Positions 25,300-33,644 of a stretch of 64,000 nucleotides of DNA are shown here, piece after piece. Positions within the stretch are counted from its first letter, which is position 1, and each line of letters begins with the position of its first letter. This stretch comes from Sphaerothrix gracilis (GTDB taxonomy: Bacteria; Cyanobacteriota; Cyanobacteriia; Phormidesmidales; Phormidesmidaceae), in the NCBI RefSeq assembly GCF_030405905.1, contig NZ_JASATW010000019.1, positions 44,380 through 108,379 on the forward strand. Reading direction: 5' to 3'. The notes beneath the pieces were generated by a model, which was not told the origin of the DNA, searched no databases, and was given only the letters and a program-made list of their open reading frames with translations. A program made the position numbers and the translations under genes.

Positions 25300-27873
25300 A
25301 TGACAAATTTTCCTGCGCTTCCCCCCATCCCTACCTGTGCCTGGAGCCGCCCGCTAGGACTCGGCTGGCAAACTCCCTACATCGTCCGCTACGCCAGTAA
25401 TTTAGATGATGGCCCCTGGCATGGTGCGCCCCTGGGCGGTTTCGGGGCCGGCTGCATGGGGCGATCGCCCAGAGGCGACTTTAACCTTTGGCACCTCGAC
25501 GGCGGCGAACATATTTTTCAAACTTTTCCCGGCTGCCAGTTCAGCCTGTTTGAGCAGGCTGCCGACGGTACGACTCAGGCTTTTGCGCTTTGCACCGAGG
25601 CCCCGCAGCAGGAATTGCCAGCCTGGCAGTGGTATCCGCTAGCTGAGGCAGAGACGCGGCAAGCGGGAGACGTGCAGAAGTCTGAAAATCCATCTATTCC
25701 GGTATCCCCCCATCCTCAAGTTGCCGACACCGGCACCTATCACGCCCTCTACCCTCGGAGCTGGTTTACTTACAAAAATGTGTTTCAGGCCGAGCTGCAC
25801 TGCGAGCAGTTTTCGCCCATTTGGGCCAACAGCTATCAGGAAGCCAGCTATCCAGTTGCCGTCTTTGAATGGACGGCACATAACCCCACTGATAAGCCAC
25901 TAACTCTCAGCCTCTTGCTGAGCTGGCAGAATATGGTGGGCTGGTTTACCAATGCCAACAAGTCACCAGCCGTGCAGCAGCGGGATGATGGCAGTCCGTT
26001 TTATGATTACGTCCCTAGAATCGGGCAGAGTGCGGGCAATTTTAATCAGCGGCTGCAGTCTGAGGCGATCGCCGGCTGTTTGATGACGGGAAGCTGGGCC
26101 CAGAAGCCGCAGACTCTGCCCGGTGAAGGAGATGGTCAGTGGGCGATCGCCACGGTTCCCCAGCCTGATTTGGAGATTTTCTGTCATACCCGCTGGAATC
26201 CGGCCGGAGACGGCAGCGACCTGTGGTCAACCTTTGCCCAAGACGGTTCCCTGAGTGGTTGCCACGATGAAACCCCTGCGGCTGAGGGTGAGCAGACTGG
26301 CTGTGCCATTGCTGTTCGCTTCACCTTGCAGCCGGGAGAAACCCGCCAGATTCCCCTGGCACTGGCGTGGGACTTGCCCGTCACTGAGTTTGCGGCTGGC
26401 ATCTCTGCCTATCGTCGCTATACGGACTTTTTCGGGCGATCGGGGCGCAGCGCGCAAGCGATCGCCCAAACCGCTCTGCAAAACTATAAAACCTGGCAGC
26501 AGCAGATCATCGACTGGCAGCAGCCTATTTTAGATCGGGCCGACTTACCTAACTGGTTCAAAATGGCCCTGTTTAATGAGCTGTATGACCTCACCAGTGG
26601 TGGAACTCTGTGGACAGCCGCTAGTGAGCAAGATCCGGTGGGACAGTTTGCGGTGCTGGAATGTCTGGACTATCGCTGGTACGAAAGCTTAGACGTGCGG
26701 CTCTATGGCGGCTTTGGCCTGCTGCTGTTATGGCCAAAGCTGGAAAAAGCCATTCTCCGCGCCTTTGCCCGCGCCATTCCCACCGCTGACGATACGCTGC
26801 GCATCATTGGTTACTACTACACCATTGGCGCAGCTAACCATCAGGCCATTCGCAAGGCTAGAGGGGCTACCCCCCATGACCTCGGCGCTCCCAATGAGCA
26901 CCCGTTTGTAGCCACCAACTACACCAGCTACCAGGACTGCAACCAGTGGAAAGATCTTGCCAGCGATTTTGTTTTGCAGGTGTACCGAGCCTACAAATTC
27001 ACTGACGAGACGGATACGGACTTCTTGGTGGAGTGCTGGCCCGCGATCGCGGAAACACTGAAATATCTGAAACAGTTCGACTACGACAGCGACGGCATTC
27101 CTGAAAACGGTGGTGCCCCTGATCAAACTTTTGATGACTGGCAGCTCAAAGGCATTAGCGCCTACTGCGGTGGGCTGTGGTTAGCAGCACTAGAGGCCGC
27201 GATCGCCATAGGTGAAAGGCTGACGGCGCAGCAGCTTGGCCCCGGCAATTTGCCGATTTTGCTAGCCCAGTATCGGCGCTGGCTGGAACAGGGGCGATCG
27301 ATTTATCACAAAAAGCTGTGGAACGGGCAGTACTATCGCCTCGATACTGCCAGTGGCTCTGAGGTGGTGATGGCCGATCAGCTCTGCGGTCAGTTTATGG
27401 CCCGGCTGTTAGACCTGCCAGACATCGTTGCCCCTGAATTCGCCCAATCTGCATTGGAGTCAATTTATTTCGCCTGTTTCATTCGTTTTAATGAATATGC
27501 TGCAAACCGAGCAACACCGCAGAGTCAAAAGTTTGCCGGAGCGCAGAGCGGCAACTTTAGCGCGGCTAGCTTGGGCGTCAAAATTGGCGCGGCTAATGGA
27601 GTGCTGCCCAATGGCTCCCCAGAAGATCCCGACGGCACCCATCAGCTCGAAGTTTGGACGGGCATCAATTTTGGTCTAGCGGCCTTTTTAGCTCAGATGG
27701 GGATGGCCGATAGAGCCTTAGAAATTACTGAAGCTGTAGTTCGACAAATCTATGAACATGGCCTCCAGTTCCGCACCCCGGAAGCAATCACCTCCGTGGG
27801 TACTTTCCGGGCCTGTCATTATCTACGACCGATGGCAATTTGGGGGGTCTATCAGTTGCTGAGCCACCCCTAA
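25300..27873 (+). CDS. GH116 family beta-glucosidase / glucosylceramidase-like protein
   Basis: An 857-residue protein of the GBA2-type glycoside hydrolase family 116. The N-terminal beta domain has GAPLGGFGAGCMGRSPRGDFNLW. The C-terminal (alpha/alpha)6 domain has the nucleophile region YESLDVRLYGGF and the acid/base region around PENGGAPDQTFDDWQLKG, in which the Asp in DQTFDDW is expected. It ends GTHQLEVWTGINFGLAA and AITSVGTFRACHYLRPMAIW. There is no signal peptide, so it is cytoplasmic. The family acts on beta-glucosides including glucosylceramide; the bacterial substrate is uncertain. The start ATG at 25300 follows AGGGG. Confidence 0.88.
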   Translation: MTNFPALPPIPTCAWSRPLGLGWQTPYIVRYASNLDDGPWHGAPLGGFGAGCMGRSPRGDFNLWHLDGGEHIFQTFPGCQFSLFEQAADGTTQAFALCTEAPQQELPAWQWYPLAEAETRQAGDVQKSENPSIPVSPHPQVADTGTYHALYPRSWFTYKNVFQAELHCEQFSPIWANSYQEASYPVAVFEWTAHNPTDKPLTLSLLLSWQNMVGWFTNANKSPAVQQRDDGSPFYDYVPRIGQSAGNFNQRLQSEAIAGCLMTGSWAQKPQTLPGEGDGQWAIATVPQPDLEIFCHTRWNPAGDGSDLWSTFAQDGSLSGCHDETPAAEGEQTGCAIAVRFTLQPGETRQIPLALAWDLPVTEFAAGISAYRRYTDFFGRSGRSAQAIAQTALQNYKTWQQQIIDWQQPILDRADLPNWFKMALFNELYDLTSGGTLWTAASEQDPVGQFAVLECLDYRWYESLDVRLYGGFGLLLLWPKLEKAILRAFARAIPTADDTLRIIGYYYTIGAANHQAIRKARGATPHDLGAPNEHPFVATNYTSYQDCNQWKDLASDFVLQVYRAYKFTDETDTDFLVECWPAIAETLKYLKQFDYDSDGIPENGGAPDQTFDDWQLKGISAYCGGLWLAALEAAIAIGERLTAQQLGPGNLPILLAQYRRWLEQGRSIYHKKLWNGQYYRLDTASGSEVVMADQLCGQFMARLLDLPDIVAPEFAQSALESIYFACFIRFNEYAANRATPQSQKFAGAQSGNFSAASLGVKIGAANGVLPNGSPEDPDGTHQLEVWTGINFGLAAFLAQMGMADRALEITEAVVRQIYEHGLQFRTPEAITSVGTFRACHYLRPMAIWGVYQLLSHP

Positions 27874-27936
27874 ACTAAAATCTCTCACCCAGTTGTCTAG
27901 ACGAGAGATTACGATTGAATAAATTGAATAGGAATA

Positions 27937-28368
27937 CTAAGCGGCCTTCCGACCTAGCACCTGATCCTTCAGTGAGTTAAAGTCTTCTACCAGTTCTTGA
28001 CGATTAGAAGCCTTGAGTAAATAGCGATAGACAAACCAAATAACATAGCCCAAGCCAATCAGCTCAAACAGCGGTGAGAGCAAGGGAATGTCATTAATAG
28101 CACCGAGAACGGCTAGCATCAGCTTGACGGACACCAAAGCGGCAAAGATGAGTCCGATGGTCGTGATGGGTCGCCGGTACTCTTTAAAAAAGTCAGTAAC
28201 GTACTCAGGTAAGTCCGCCAAAAGGACAGATATCCGCGCCCAAACTTTCTGCCATTGGTCAGGTTCATCAGCCCCAGGTGTTGTGGTTGAAGTGACTGAA
28301 TTAACGCTGGTGCCAGCAGTCTCGGTAGATTCTGGTAAGGTAGATTCTGGTTTTATGTCAGTGTTCAT
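27937..28368 (-). CDS. CAAD-domain (CURT1-like) thylakoid membrane protein
   Basis: A 143-residue protein. After a Thr/Ser-rich N-terminus of about 45 residues comes an amphipathic helix (ARISVLLADLPEYVTDFFKEYR), two transmembrane helices (TIGLIFAALVSVKLMLAVLGAI and PLFELIGLGYVIWFVYRYL) and a basic C-terminal helix (NRQELVEDFNSLKDQVLGR). This is the CAAD domain, shared with plant CURT1 and cyanobacterial CurT, which bend thylakoid margins. Some cyanobacterial tRNA synthetases carry it as an insertion. A Pro-Ile pair near the middle and the LL start of helix 2 fit the family. It is convergent with the GH116 gene. Confidence 0.82.
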   Translation of the reverse strand: MNTDIKPESTLPESTETAGTSVNSVTSTTTPGADEPDQWQKVWARISVLLADLPEYVTDFFKEYRRPITTIGLIFAALVSVKLMLAVLGAINDIPLLSPLFELIGLGYVIWFVYRYLLKASNRQELVEDFNSLKDQVLGRKAA

Positions 28369-28586
28369 ATTAACTCATCTCAATCACAATCTAAGACTAT
28401 TTCGCCAGAGAAAAACTCAGCTAGCGTTTGGTAATAGCAGAGTTATAGTCTGAATTATCTGGATTTTCAAATAGCGCTGTGCTTGAACCAAAGTTCAAAC
28501 AGCTTTTAAATATACAACGGATTACGCCTAGAATTCTCTGCAATCCCAATTAGGCATAGCTCAGCCCGCCATGGCTTAGGCTAAAA

Positions 28587-28778
28587 CTACTCACCAGAGA
28601 AGCTTTCTAGCGTTTCTAAGCAACGATTTAAACGCTGTCCATCTATCTGCACTTCCGGATCCCGCGCATATTCCATATCCTTGCTCTGCTCAGTGTAGCG
28701 ATTGTATCGCTTCTGGATCCGAATAAACCCTGAATAACAGCGGCTTTTATGTGATTTACGCAGCCCCATGAGTTTCAA
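28587..28778 (-). CDS. Small hypothetical protein
   Basis: A 63-codon frame with a strongly basic N-terminal half (KSHKSRCYSGFIRIQKRYNRY) and an acidic C-terminal half (MEYARDPEVQIDGQRLNRCLETLE). It lies alone in a 630-base gap between the CAAD gene and hflX. I do not recognise it; the balanced composition and even coding look make it a weak candidate gene. Confidence 0.35.
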   Translation of the reverse strand: MKLMGLRKSHKSRCYSGFIRIQKRYNRYTEQSKDMEYARDPEVQIDGQRLNRCLETLESFSGE

Positions 28779-29000
28779 GTGTCCTTAGCGTTGGTACGTT
28801 AAATAGATAACAGCGATTTGTAAATTAGTTGACCTGTACTTGTATCCTCTGCTTCCATAGTTCCTCAGTTTGTCATCAACTGTCTACTCGATATGTAACA
28901 GTTAGTTACCATTACGTTTAGTAACTGAGCCGCTCTACGTCTCCCGCTAGACTCTATTAAAATAAGGAGACACGTCCATTAACCTCACGAAAATTTACGC

Positions 29001-30692
29001 GTGTCTGTTGAAACTATTTATGGACAGCTACAGGGACTCAAGTCCAGCCAGCTAAAGCAGTTAAAACGTCTCTACCATCAGCGTTTACCGGGCGATCGCA
29101 TTACAACGCCTGAATTCGCCCAACGCCTAGCCGCTATTAGTACCGAAATTGGTCAGCCCGTCTGCGCCTATCTTAACCGCCGGGGTCAGGTCATTCGAGT
29201 TGGAGTCGGCAATCCCCGGCAAACTCAAATTCCGCTGCTAGAGCTGCCGCGCTACGGAGCGGAACGGCTTTGTGGCATTCGCTGCGTAGGCACTCAGCTC
29301 AAGAAAGAGGCACCAGGGGACGGCGATTTAACCGTAATGGCCCTACAGCGGCTTGACGCTTTGGTGCTGCTCACGCTGACAGGGGCAGGTTTTACCCGAC
29401 GAGGCGGCGGCGCTACGGGCTATGTGCAATCGGCTTATTTAGCCCATTTAGTCCCCCATCCTGAAGCCAAATGGACAGTTTCACCGCCTTTGAGCTTAGA
29501 CGTCTTGGCCCAGCAGGATTTTGTCGATCTGACTGAGGGCCTAGAAGCTGAGTTTCGCCGCGAGTATGTGGCTCAGCAGGTCGATACTAGCCATGACCGA
29601 GCTTTATTAGTCGGTCTTATGACCCAGCAGGGCGAGTCGGAGCAGTTTCAAAATATGCTGCAGGAACTACAGCGCCTCGTAGAAACGGCAGGTGGCGAGG
29701 TGCTAGAGAGTCTCTCGCAAAAACGAGCCCGTCCCCATCCCCAAACGGTAGTGGGGGCGGGTAAGGTGCAGGAAATTGCCCTAACCGCTCAGACCAGAGG
29801 GGCTAGTTTAGTGGTCTTCGATCGCGATCTTTCTCCGGCCCAGGTGCGCAACTTGGAAGCTCGCGTGGGAGTGCGGGTGGTGGATCGCACTGAGGTGATT
29901 TTAGATATCTTTGCCCAGCGGGCCAAAACCGGAGCCGGAAAGCTGCAGGTGGAGCTAGCCCAGCTAGAGTATCAGCTCCCCCGGCTGACCGGGCGCGGAC
30001 AGGCGATGTCGCGACTGGGGGGCGGGATTGGTACCCGTGGCCCCGGTGAAACTAAGCTAGAGACTGAGCGCCGAGCCATCCAGCGGCGGATTGCCCGGCT
30101 GCAGCGAGAAGTGACCCAGCTTCAGGCTCATCGCTCGCGGATGCGGCAGCAGCGCCAGCGTCAGGATGTGCCGTCCATTGCCGTAGTGGGTTACACCAAT
30201 GCGGGTAAATCGACCCTGCTCAACGCCCTCACCAATGCCGAAATCTATGCTGCCGATCAGCTCTTTGCCACTTTAGATCCCACCACGCGCCGTCTTACGG
30301 CCACCGATGCCGAAACCCACGAGGTGCGATCGCTCGTCCTCACCGATACGGTGGGCTTTATCCACGAGCTGCCGCCTTCCCTCGTCGATGCTTTCCGGGC
30401 CACCCTAGAGGAAGTGACTGAGGCCGACGCGCTGCTGCATGTGGTGGATCTCTCCCACCCAGCTTGGCAAAGCCAGATCCGCGCGGTGATGGGTATTTTG
30501 TCGGAGATGCCGATTACGCCGGGGCCGATCTTATTGGCGTTTAATAAGCTCGACCAGGTAGATAGCGATACCTTGGCGATCGCCCAGGAAGAATATCCCC
30601 AGGCTATCTTTATCTCGGCCCAAGAACGCACTGGCTTAGAAACTCTGCGACAGCGTCTTTTGCAGCTCGTAGACTATGCCCTAGTGCTGTAG
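29001..30692 (+). CDS. hflX: GTPase HflX
   Basis: A 563-residue HflX. An N-terminal ribosome-associated region of about 190 residues is longer than in E. coli, as in other cyanobacteria. The HflX domain follows (QTVVGAGKVQEIAL, VVFDRDLSPAQVRNLE, RVVDRTEVILDIFAQRAKT, GAGKLQVELAQLEYQLPRL, GPGETKLETERR). The GTPase domain has G1 GYTNAGKST, switch region ATLDPTTR, G3 DTVGFI and G4 NKLD. HflX splits stalled ribosomes under stress. The start is the GTG at 29001; no in-frame ATG is better. It is flanked by gaps on both sides and is probably alone. Confidence 0.93.
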   Translation: MSVETIYGQLQGLKSSQLKQLKRLYHQRLPGDRITTPEFAQRLAAISTEIGQPVCAYLNRRGQVIRVGVGNPRQTQIPLLELPRYGAERLCGIRCVGTQLKKEAPGDGDLTVMALQRLDALVLLTLTGAGFTRRGGGATGYVQSAYLAHLVPHPEAKWTVSPPLSLDVLAQQDFVDLTEGLEAEFRREYVAQQVDTSHDRALLVGLMTQQGESEQFQNMLQELQRLVETAGGEVLESLSQKRARPHPQTVVGAGKVQEIALTAQTRGASLVVFDRDLSPAQVRNLEARVGVRVVDRTEVILDIFAQRAKTGAGKLQVELAQLEYQLPRLTGRGQAMSRLGGGIGTRGPGETKLETERRAIQRRIARLQREVTQLQAHRSRMRQQRQRQDVPSIAVVGYTNAGKSTLLNALTNAEIYAADQLFATLDPTTRRLTATDAETHEVRSLVLTDTVGFIHELPPSLVDAFRATLEEVTEADALLHVVDLSHPAWQSQIRAVMGILSEMPITPGPILLAFNKLDQVDSDTLAIAQEEYPQAIFISAQERTGLETLRQRLLQLVDYALVL

Positions 30693-30815
30693 GGCGTAAG
30701 GTTCACTCTCTAGTTGTTCTCGAAGCCAAGCTACCAAAGACCTATTGATGAGCGATCAGAGCTGGATGGGCGCATCTAAGTGCGATCGCCGCCTTTTAGA
30801 AATTTCAGGTAGGGC

Positions 30816-31370
30816 ATGAACAATCCAACAGGCTTTGCGCTAAAGCGTCCTGGCTATTTCGCGCGGCGACTCACACTGCAGGATGCAGACATTCTGCAAC
30901 GCCTCTATGAGCAATGTACGGCGTTTTTTCACCTGACAGATGGTTTATCCCCAGCGCCAACGGCGGCAAGGGAGGAATTTGACGATCTGCCAGCAGGAAA
31001 AACTTCAGCAGACAACTACATCTTTGGCCTATTTAATGCCCAGCAGGAGCTAGCTGGCATGATTGCCGGGATACGGCACTACCCGGATGCGCAAACCTGG
31101 TGGATTGGACTGATGATGGTTGCTCCTGAATACCGGGGGCGGGGACTGGGAGCTGACTTTTACAGAGCGTTTGAGCGCTGGGTAGAGGCGCAAGGCATCA
31201 GCAAAATTTCTCTGGTAGCGATCGAAGCTAACGAGCGGGGTCTACAGTTTTGGCTGCGAATGGGATTTAAAATAATGCGTAAGACACCCCCGCGCCAATA
31301 CAAAGCTAAAACCCATGCGGTGTATGTGTTAAGCCAGACTGTTGAACGAATCAGTCCAGCTTTGATATAA
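30816..31370 (+). CDS. GNAT-family N-acetyltransferase
   Basis: A 184-residue GNAT protein. The acetyl-CoA binding motif is APEYRGRGLGADFYRAFERW (R/Q-x-x-G-x-G/A type), preceded by the strand TWWIGLMMV and followed by SLVAIEANERGLQFWLRMGFKI, the usual B motif. The acceptor is unknown. The start ATG at 30816 has a plausible site (AGGTAGGGC). It precedes the DUF433 gene by 57 bases, possibly one unit. Confidence 0.85.
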   Translation: MNNPTGFALKRPGYFARRLTLQDADILQRLYEQCTAFFHLTDGLSPAPTAAREEFDDLPAGKTSADNYIFGLFNAQQELAGMIAGIRHYPDAQTWWIGLMMVAPEYRGRGLGADFYRAFERWVEAQGISKISLVAIEANERGLQFWLRMGFKIMRKTPPRQYKAKTHAVYVLSQTVERISPALI

Positions 31371-31427
31371 GCGGTCTCCTATTGACTGGTTTATGATTTC
31401 AGAAGTGGTTTAGCTTATTGCAGTTCT

Positions 31428-31751
31428 ATGTCTACTATTTCTACTAAGCCATACGTGAAATTTGAGAACGAAGGGTACTGGATTACCGATACTCGAATTT
31501 CACTAGACTCTATCGTTTATGCTTTTCGCCAGGGTTTATCTCCTGAAAATATTGCTCAGTCCTATCCACTGCTGGACTTAGAAAAGGTATACGGCGCTAT
31601 CACTTTTTATTTGGCAAACCGCGCTGATATTGATGCTTATTTGCTTGCTGAAGAGAGCCTGTTTAATAACATGCCGCAGCCAGTAAAAGTCGATGCTCCT
31701 GCTTTGTACGAAAAGCTAACATCTGCTAGAGACTCTTCACAGCCCGCATAA
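31428..31751 (+). CDS. DUF433 protein (antitoxin-type)
   Basis: A 107-residue DUF433 protein: WITDTRISLDSIVYAFRQGLSPENIAQSYPLLDLEKVYGAITFYLANR. DUF433 has a helix-turn-helix fold and is usually followed by a DUF5615 PIN-like toxin, with which it forms a proposed toxin-antitoxin pair. Here the stop codon overlaps the start of exactly such a gene, but that gene is truncated (31751-31867). The antitoxin half thus survives without its partner. Confidence 0.85.
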   Translation: MSTISTKPYVKFENEGYWITDTRISLDSIVYAFRQGLSPENIAQSYPLLDLEKVYGAITFYLANRADIDAYLLAEESLFNNMPQPVKVDAPALYEKLTSARDSSQPA

Positions 31752-31867
31752 TGGCAAAGGTTCGTTTGCAAGCTGATGCCGATCTAAATCAGGCGATTGT
31801 GACGGGCGTTATCCGTCGTCAGCCTGAAAATGGAATAACCGAATTGCAAAGATTCCTCTGTGATTGA
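31751..31867 (+). pseudogene. Truncated DUF5615 (PIN-like toxin) remnant
   Basis: The frame starts at the ATG overlapping the DUF433 stop (TAATG) and reads MAKVRLQADADLNQAIVTGVIRRQPE, the typical DUF5615 N-terminus with its first acidic active-site Asp. It then leaves the family pattern after about 26 residues (NGITELQRFLCD) and stops at 31867, where full-length members have about 110 residues. The stop overlaps the thiL start. An internal deletion most simply explains this. Confidence 0.7.
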
Positions 31868-32865
31868 TGATGGCTTCAACGGTGAGACAGCTAGGGGAAA
31901 TTGGTCTGCTGCAGCATTTGCGTCAGTTTTGCCCTGCCGGGGCGATCGCCGACGATGCGGCCGTTCTTTCCGTGGCGACTGGCCAGCAGCTCGTTGTCAC
32001 CACTGACGTTTTAGTGCAGGATATTCACTTTAGCGATCGCACCACTGACCCCTATCATGTTGGCTGGCGGGCGACGGCTGCTAACCTCTCTGACCTGGCC
32101 GCGATGGGGGCAGCGCCGCTGGGCCTGACCCTGGGACTGGGGCTACCGCCTGAGACTGCCTTGGACTGGATTGACCCTTTTTATCAAGGCATTGGGGCCT
32201 GCCTGGAACAATACGGCGGCGTTATTCTGGGGGGCGATCTCTGCCGGGCTCCAGTGATTACCGTCGCCATTACGGCTTTAGGGCAAGTGCCACCCTCTAA
32301 AGTTCTGCGGCGATCGGCGGCCCGGCCCGGCGATGCCCTCGTAGTTACCGGATATCACGGGGCGTCCCGCGCTGGCTTGGAGCTGCTTTTGCACCCGCAG
32401 AAAGGCCAGGCTTTAGCTGAGACAGAGCGCCAGCCGTTGATTCAGGCACACCAGCAGCCTCGGCCTCGTTTTGACGTGCTGCCTGCCCTCTGGCAGGTCT
32501 GTGAGTCCTGCAACCGTCCCATTGCCGCGATGGACAGCAGTGATGGCCTCGCCAATGCCGTACTGCAGATCTGCCGGGAAAGTCAGACGGGGGCACAATT
32601 AGAGCGATCGCGCCTGCCCGTGCCGCCCTGCTTCAGCGGCTGGCTGGCTGGCGAAACGGCCTTAGACTGGTGCCTCTATGGTGGTGAAGATTTTGAGCTA
32701 GTGCTGGCTTTGCCGCCTCATTTAGCCGCCGCTTTGGTAGAGAAAATCGGCCCTCCCGCTGCCATTGTCGGACAGATTACGGCGGATTCTGGGATAACTC
32801 TCCGAGACAAAAACGGGGCGGCGATCGCCACTCTGTCGCTAGAGTCAGGATTTCAGCATTTTTAA
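31867..32865 (+). CDS. thiL: Thiamine-monophosphate kinase ThiL
   Basis: About 332 residues from tandem ATG codons at 31867 and 31870. Family features: LGEIGLLQHL, the Asp cluster in IADDAAVL, VTTDVLVQDIHF, WRATAANLSDLAAMGA, GGDLCRAPVITVA, AAMDSSDGLANAV and YGGEDFELVLA. ThiL phosphorylates thiamine monophosphate to the active diphosphate with ATP and Mg. The start region overlaps the broken DUF5615 remnant by one base. It overlaps the convergent DUF4230 gene by four bases at its end. Confidence 0.94.
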   Translation: MMASTVRQLGEIGLLQHLRQFCPAGAIADDAAVLSVATGQQLVVTTDVLVQDIHFSDRTTDPYHVGWRATAANLSDLAAMGAAPLGLTLGLGLPPETALDWIDPFYQGIGACLEQYGGVILGGDLCRAPVITVAITALGQVPPSKVLRRSAARPGDALVVTGYHGASRAGLELLLHPQKGQALAETERQPLIQAHQQPRPRFDVLPALWQVCESCNRPIAAMDSSDGLANAVLQICRESQTGAQLERSRLPVPPCFSGWLAGETALDWCLYGGEDFELVLALPPHLAAALVEKIGPPAAIVGQITADSGITLRDKNGAAIATLSLESGFQHF

Positions 32866-33572
32866 GTCGTTGGGCAAGCTTCGGCAGCAGGGGGCTGGCT
32901 AAGGACGCGGTAGTTGCTGTAGCCTGCGGTGGACAAAAGCTGTCCGACCAGCTGCTCGGCCCTGGCATTGGCCTCATGCAGAACGCCCTCCGCGCAGGCT
33001 GATTTAAGAATTTTAGTGAGGGCTTCTTCTTGAGCAAAGTCCTGCAGCACTGGTGCGTTGTCGGGGCCTAGTCCGAGAAAGCCGCGATCGTAATCGTAAA
33101 CTGAGGAGCGATCGACATCGATCTTGCTGTCTAGAATTCGCGGGGGCGGGAGAGTGACGCGCACGCCGTCGGCCAAGACCTGCACATCCTCAGAGGTCAG
33201 CTCGCTTAGGTCTACGCCGGCGCGGACTTCGCCGTAGGCAATATAGAGCAGGTTGGTACGGCCTACCACATAGCCGCCTAGGGTGCGATCGCTCTTGGCA
33301 GGCACGACCGCTTCCATAGTGAAAACGGCGGTGGTTAGCTCGCTAGCGCTTTGAATCTGCCGCACCACCACCGAGCGGATGTCCACCTCCTGAGTAGGCG
33401 GCGGGGGCTGCACCATCATCATCAGCCCTTCAAAAAAGCGTCCACCGGCGCGCCAAATACCGATTGCCACCAGCAGCGCCACCAGCATGACGCCGCCAGA
33501 GAGCATCATCAATAAGCTATTGATGAATTTAAGTGAGAAACCCTGAGACTTAGGAGAACTGTCGTAGCTCAT
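32862..33572 (-). CDS. DUF4230 membrane-anchored protein
   Basis: A 236-residue protein. One N-terminal transmembrane helix (about 14-38, INSLLMMLSGGVMLVALLVAIGIW) precedes an external DUF4230 domain (about 65-230). The domain shows VVRQIQSASELTTAVFTMEAVV, LLYIAYGEVRAGVDLSELTSEDV, and RVTLPPPRILDSKID with the C-terminal coil. The family is widespread with unknown function. The last four bases overlap thiL convergently. The murD gene downstream on the same strand is 70 bases upstream in transcription order, so they may share a message. Confidence 0.82.
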   Translation of the reverse strand: MSYDSSPKSQGFSLKFINSLLMMLSGGVMLVALLVAIGIWRAGGRFFEGLMMMVQPPPPTQEVDIRSVVVRQIQSASELTTAVFTMEAVVPAKSDRTLGGYVVGRTNLLYIAYGEVRAGVDLSELTSEDVQVLADGVRVTLPPPRILDSKIDVDRSSVYDYDRGFLGLGPDNAPVLQDFAQEEALTKILKSACAEGVLHEANARAEQLVGQLLSTAGYSNYRVLSQPPAAEACPTT

Positions 33573-33644
33573 GAATCCTGCTCGTTTAAGTGGGCCGCTA
33601 GCCAGCAGTCAATGCGCTTAACGAGCCTATGATAACGCGATCGC

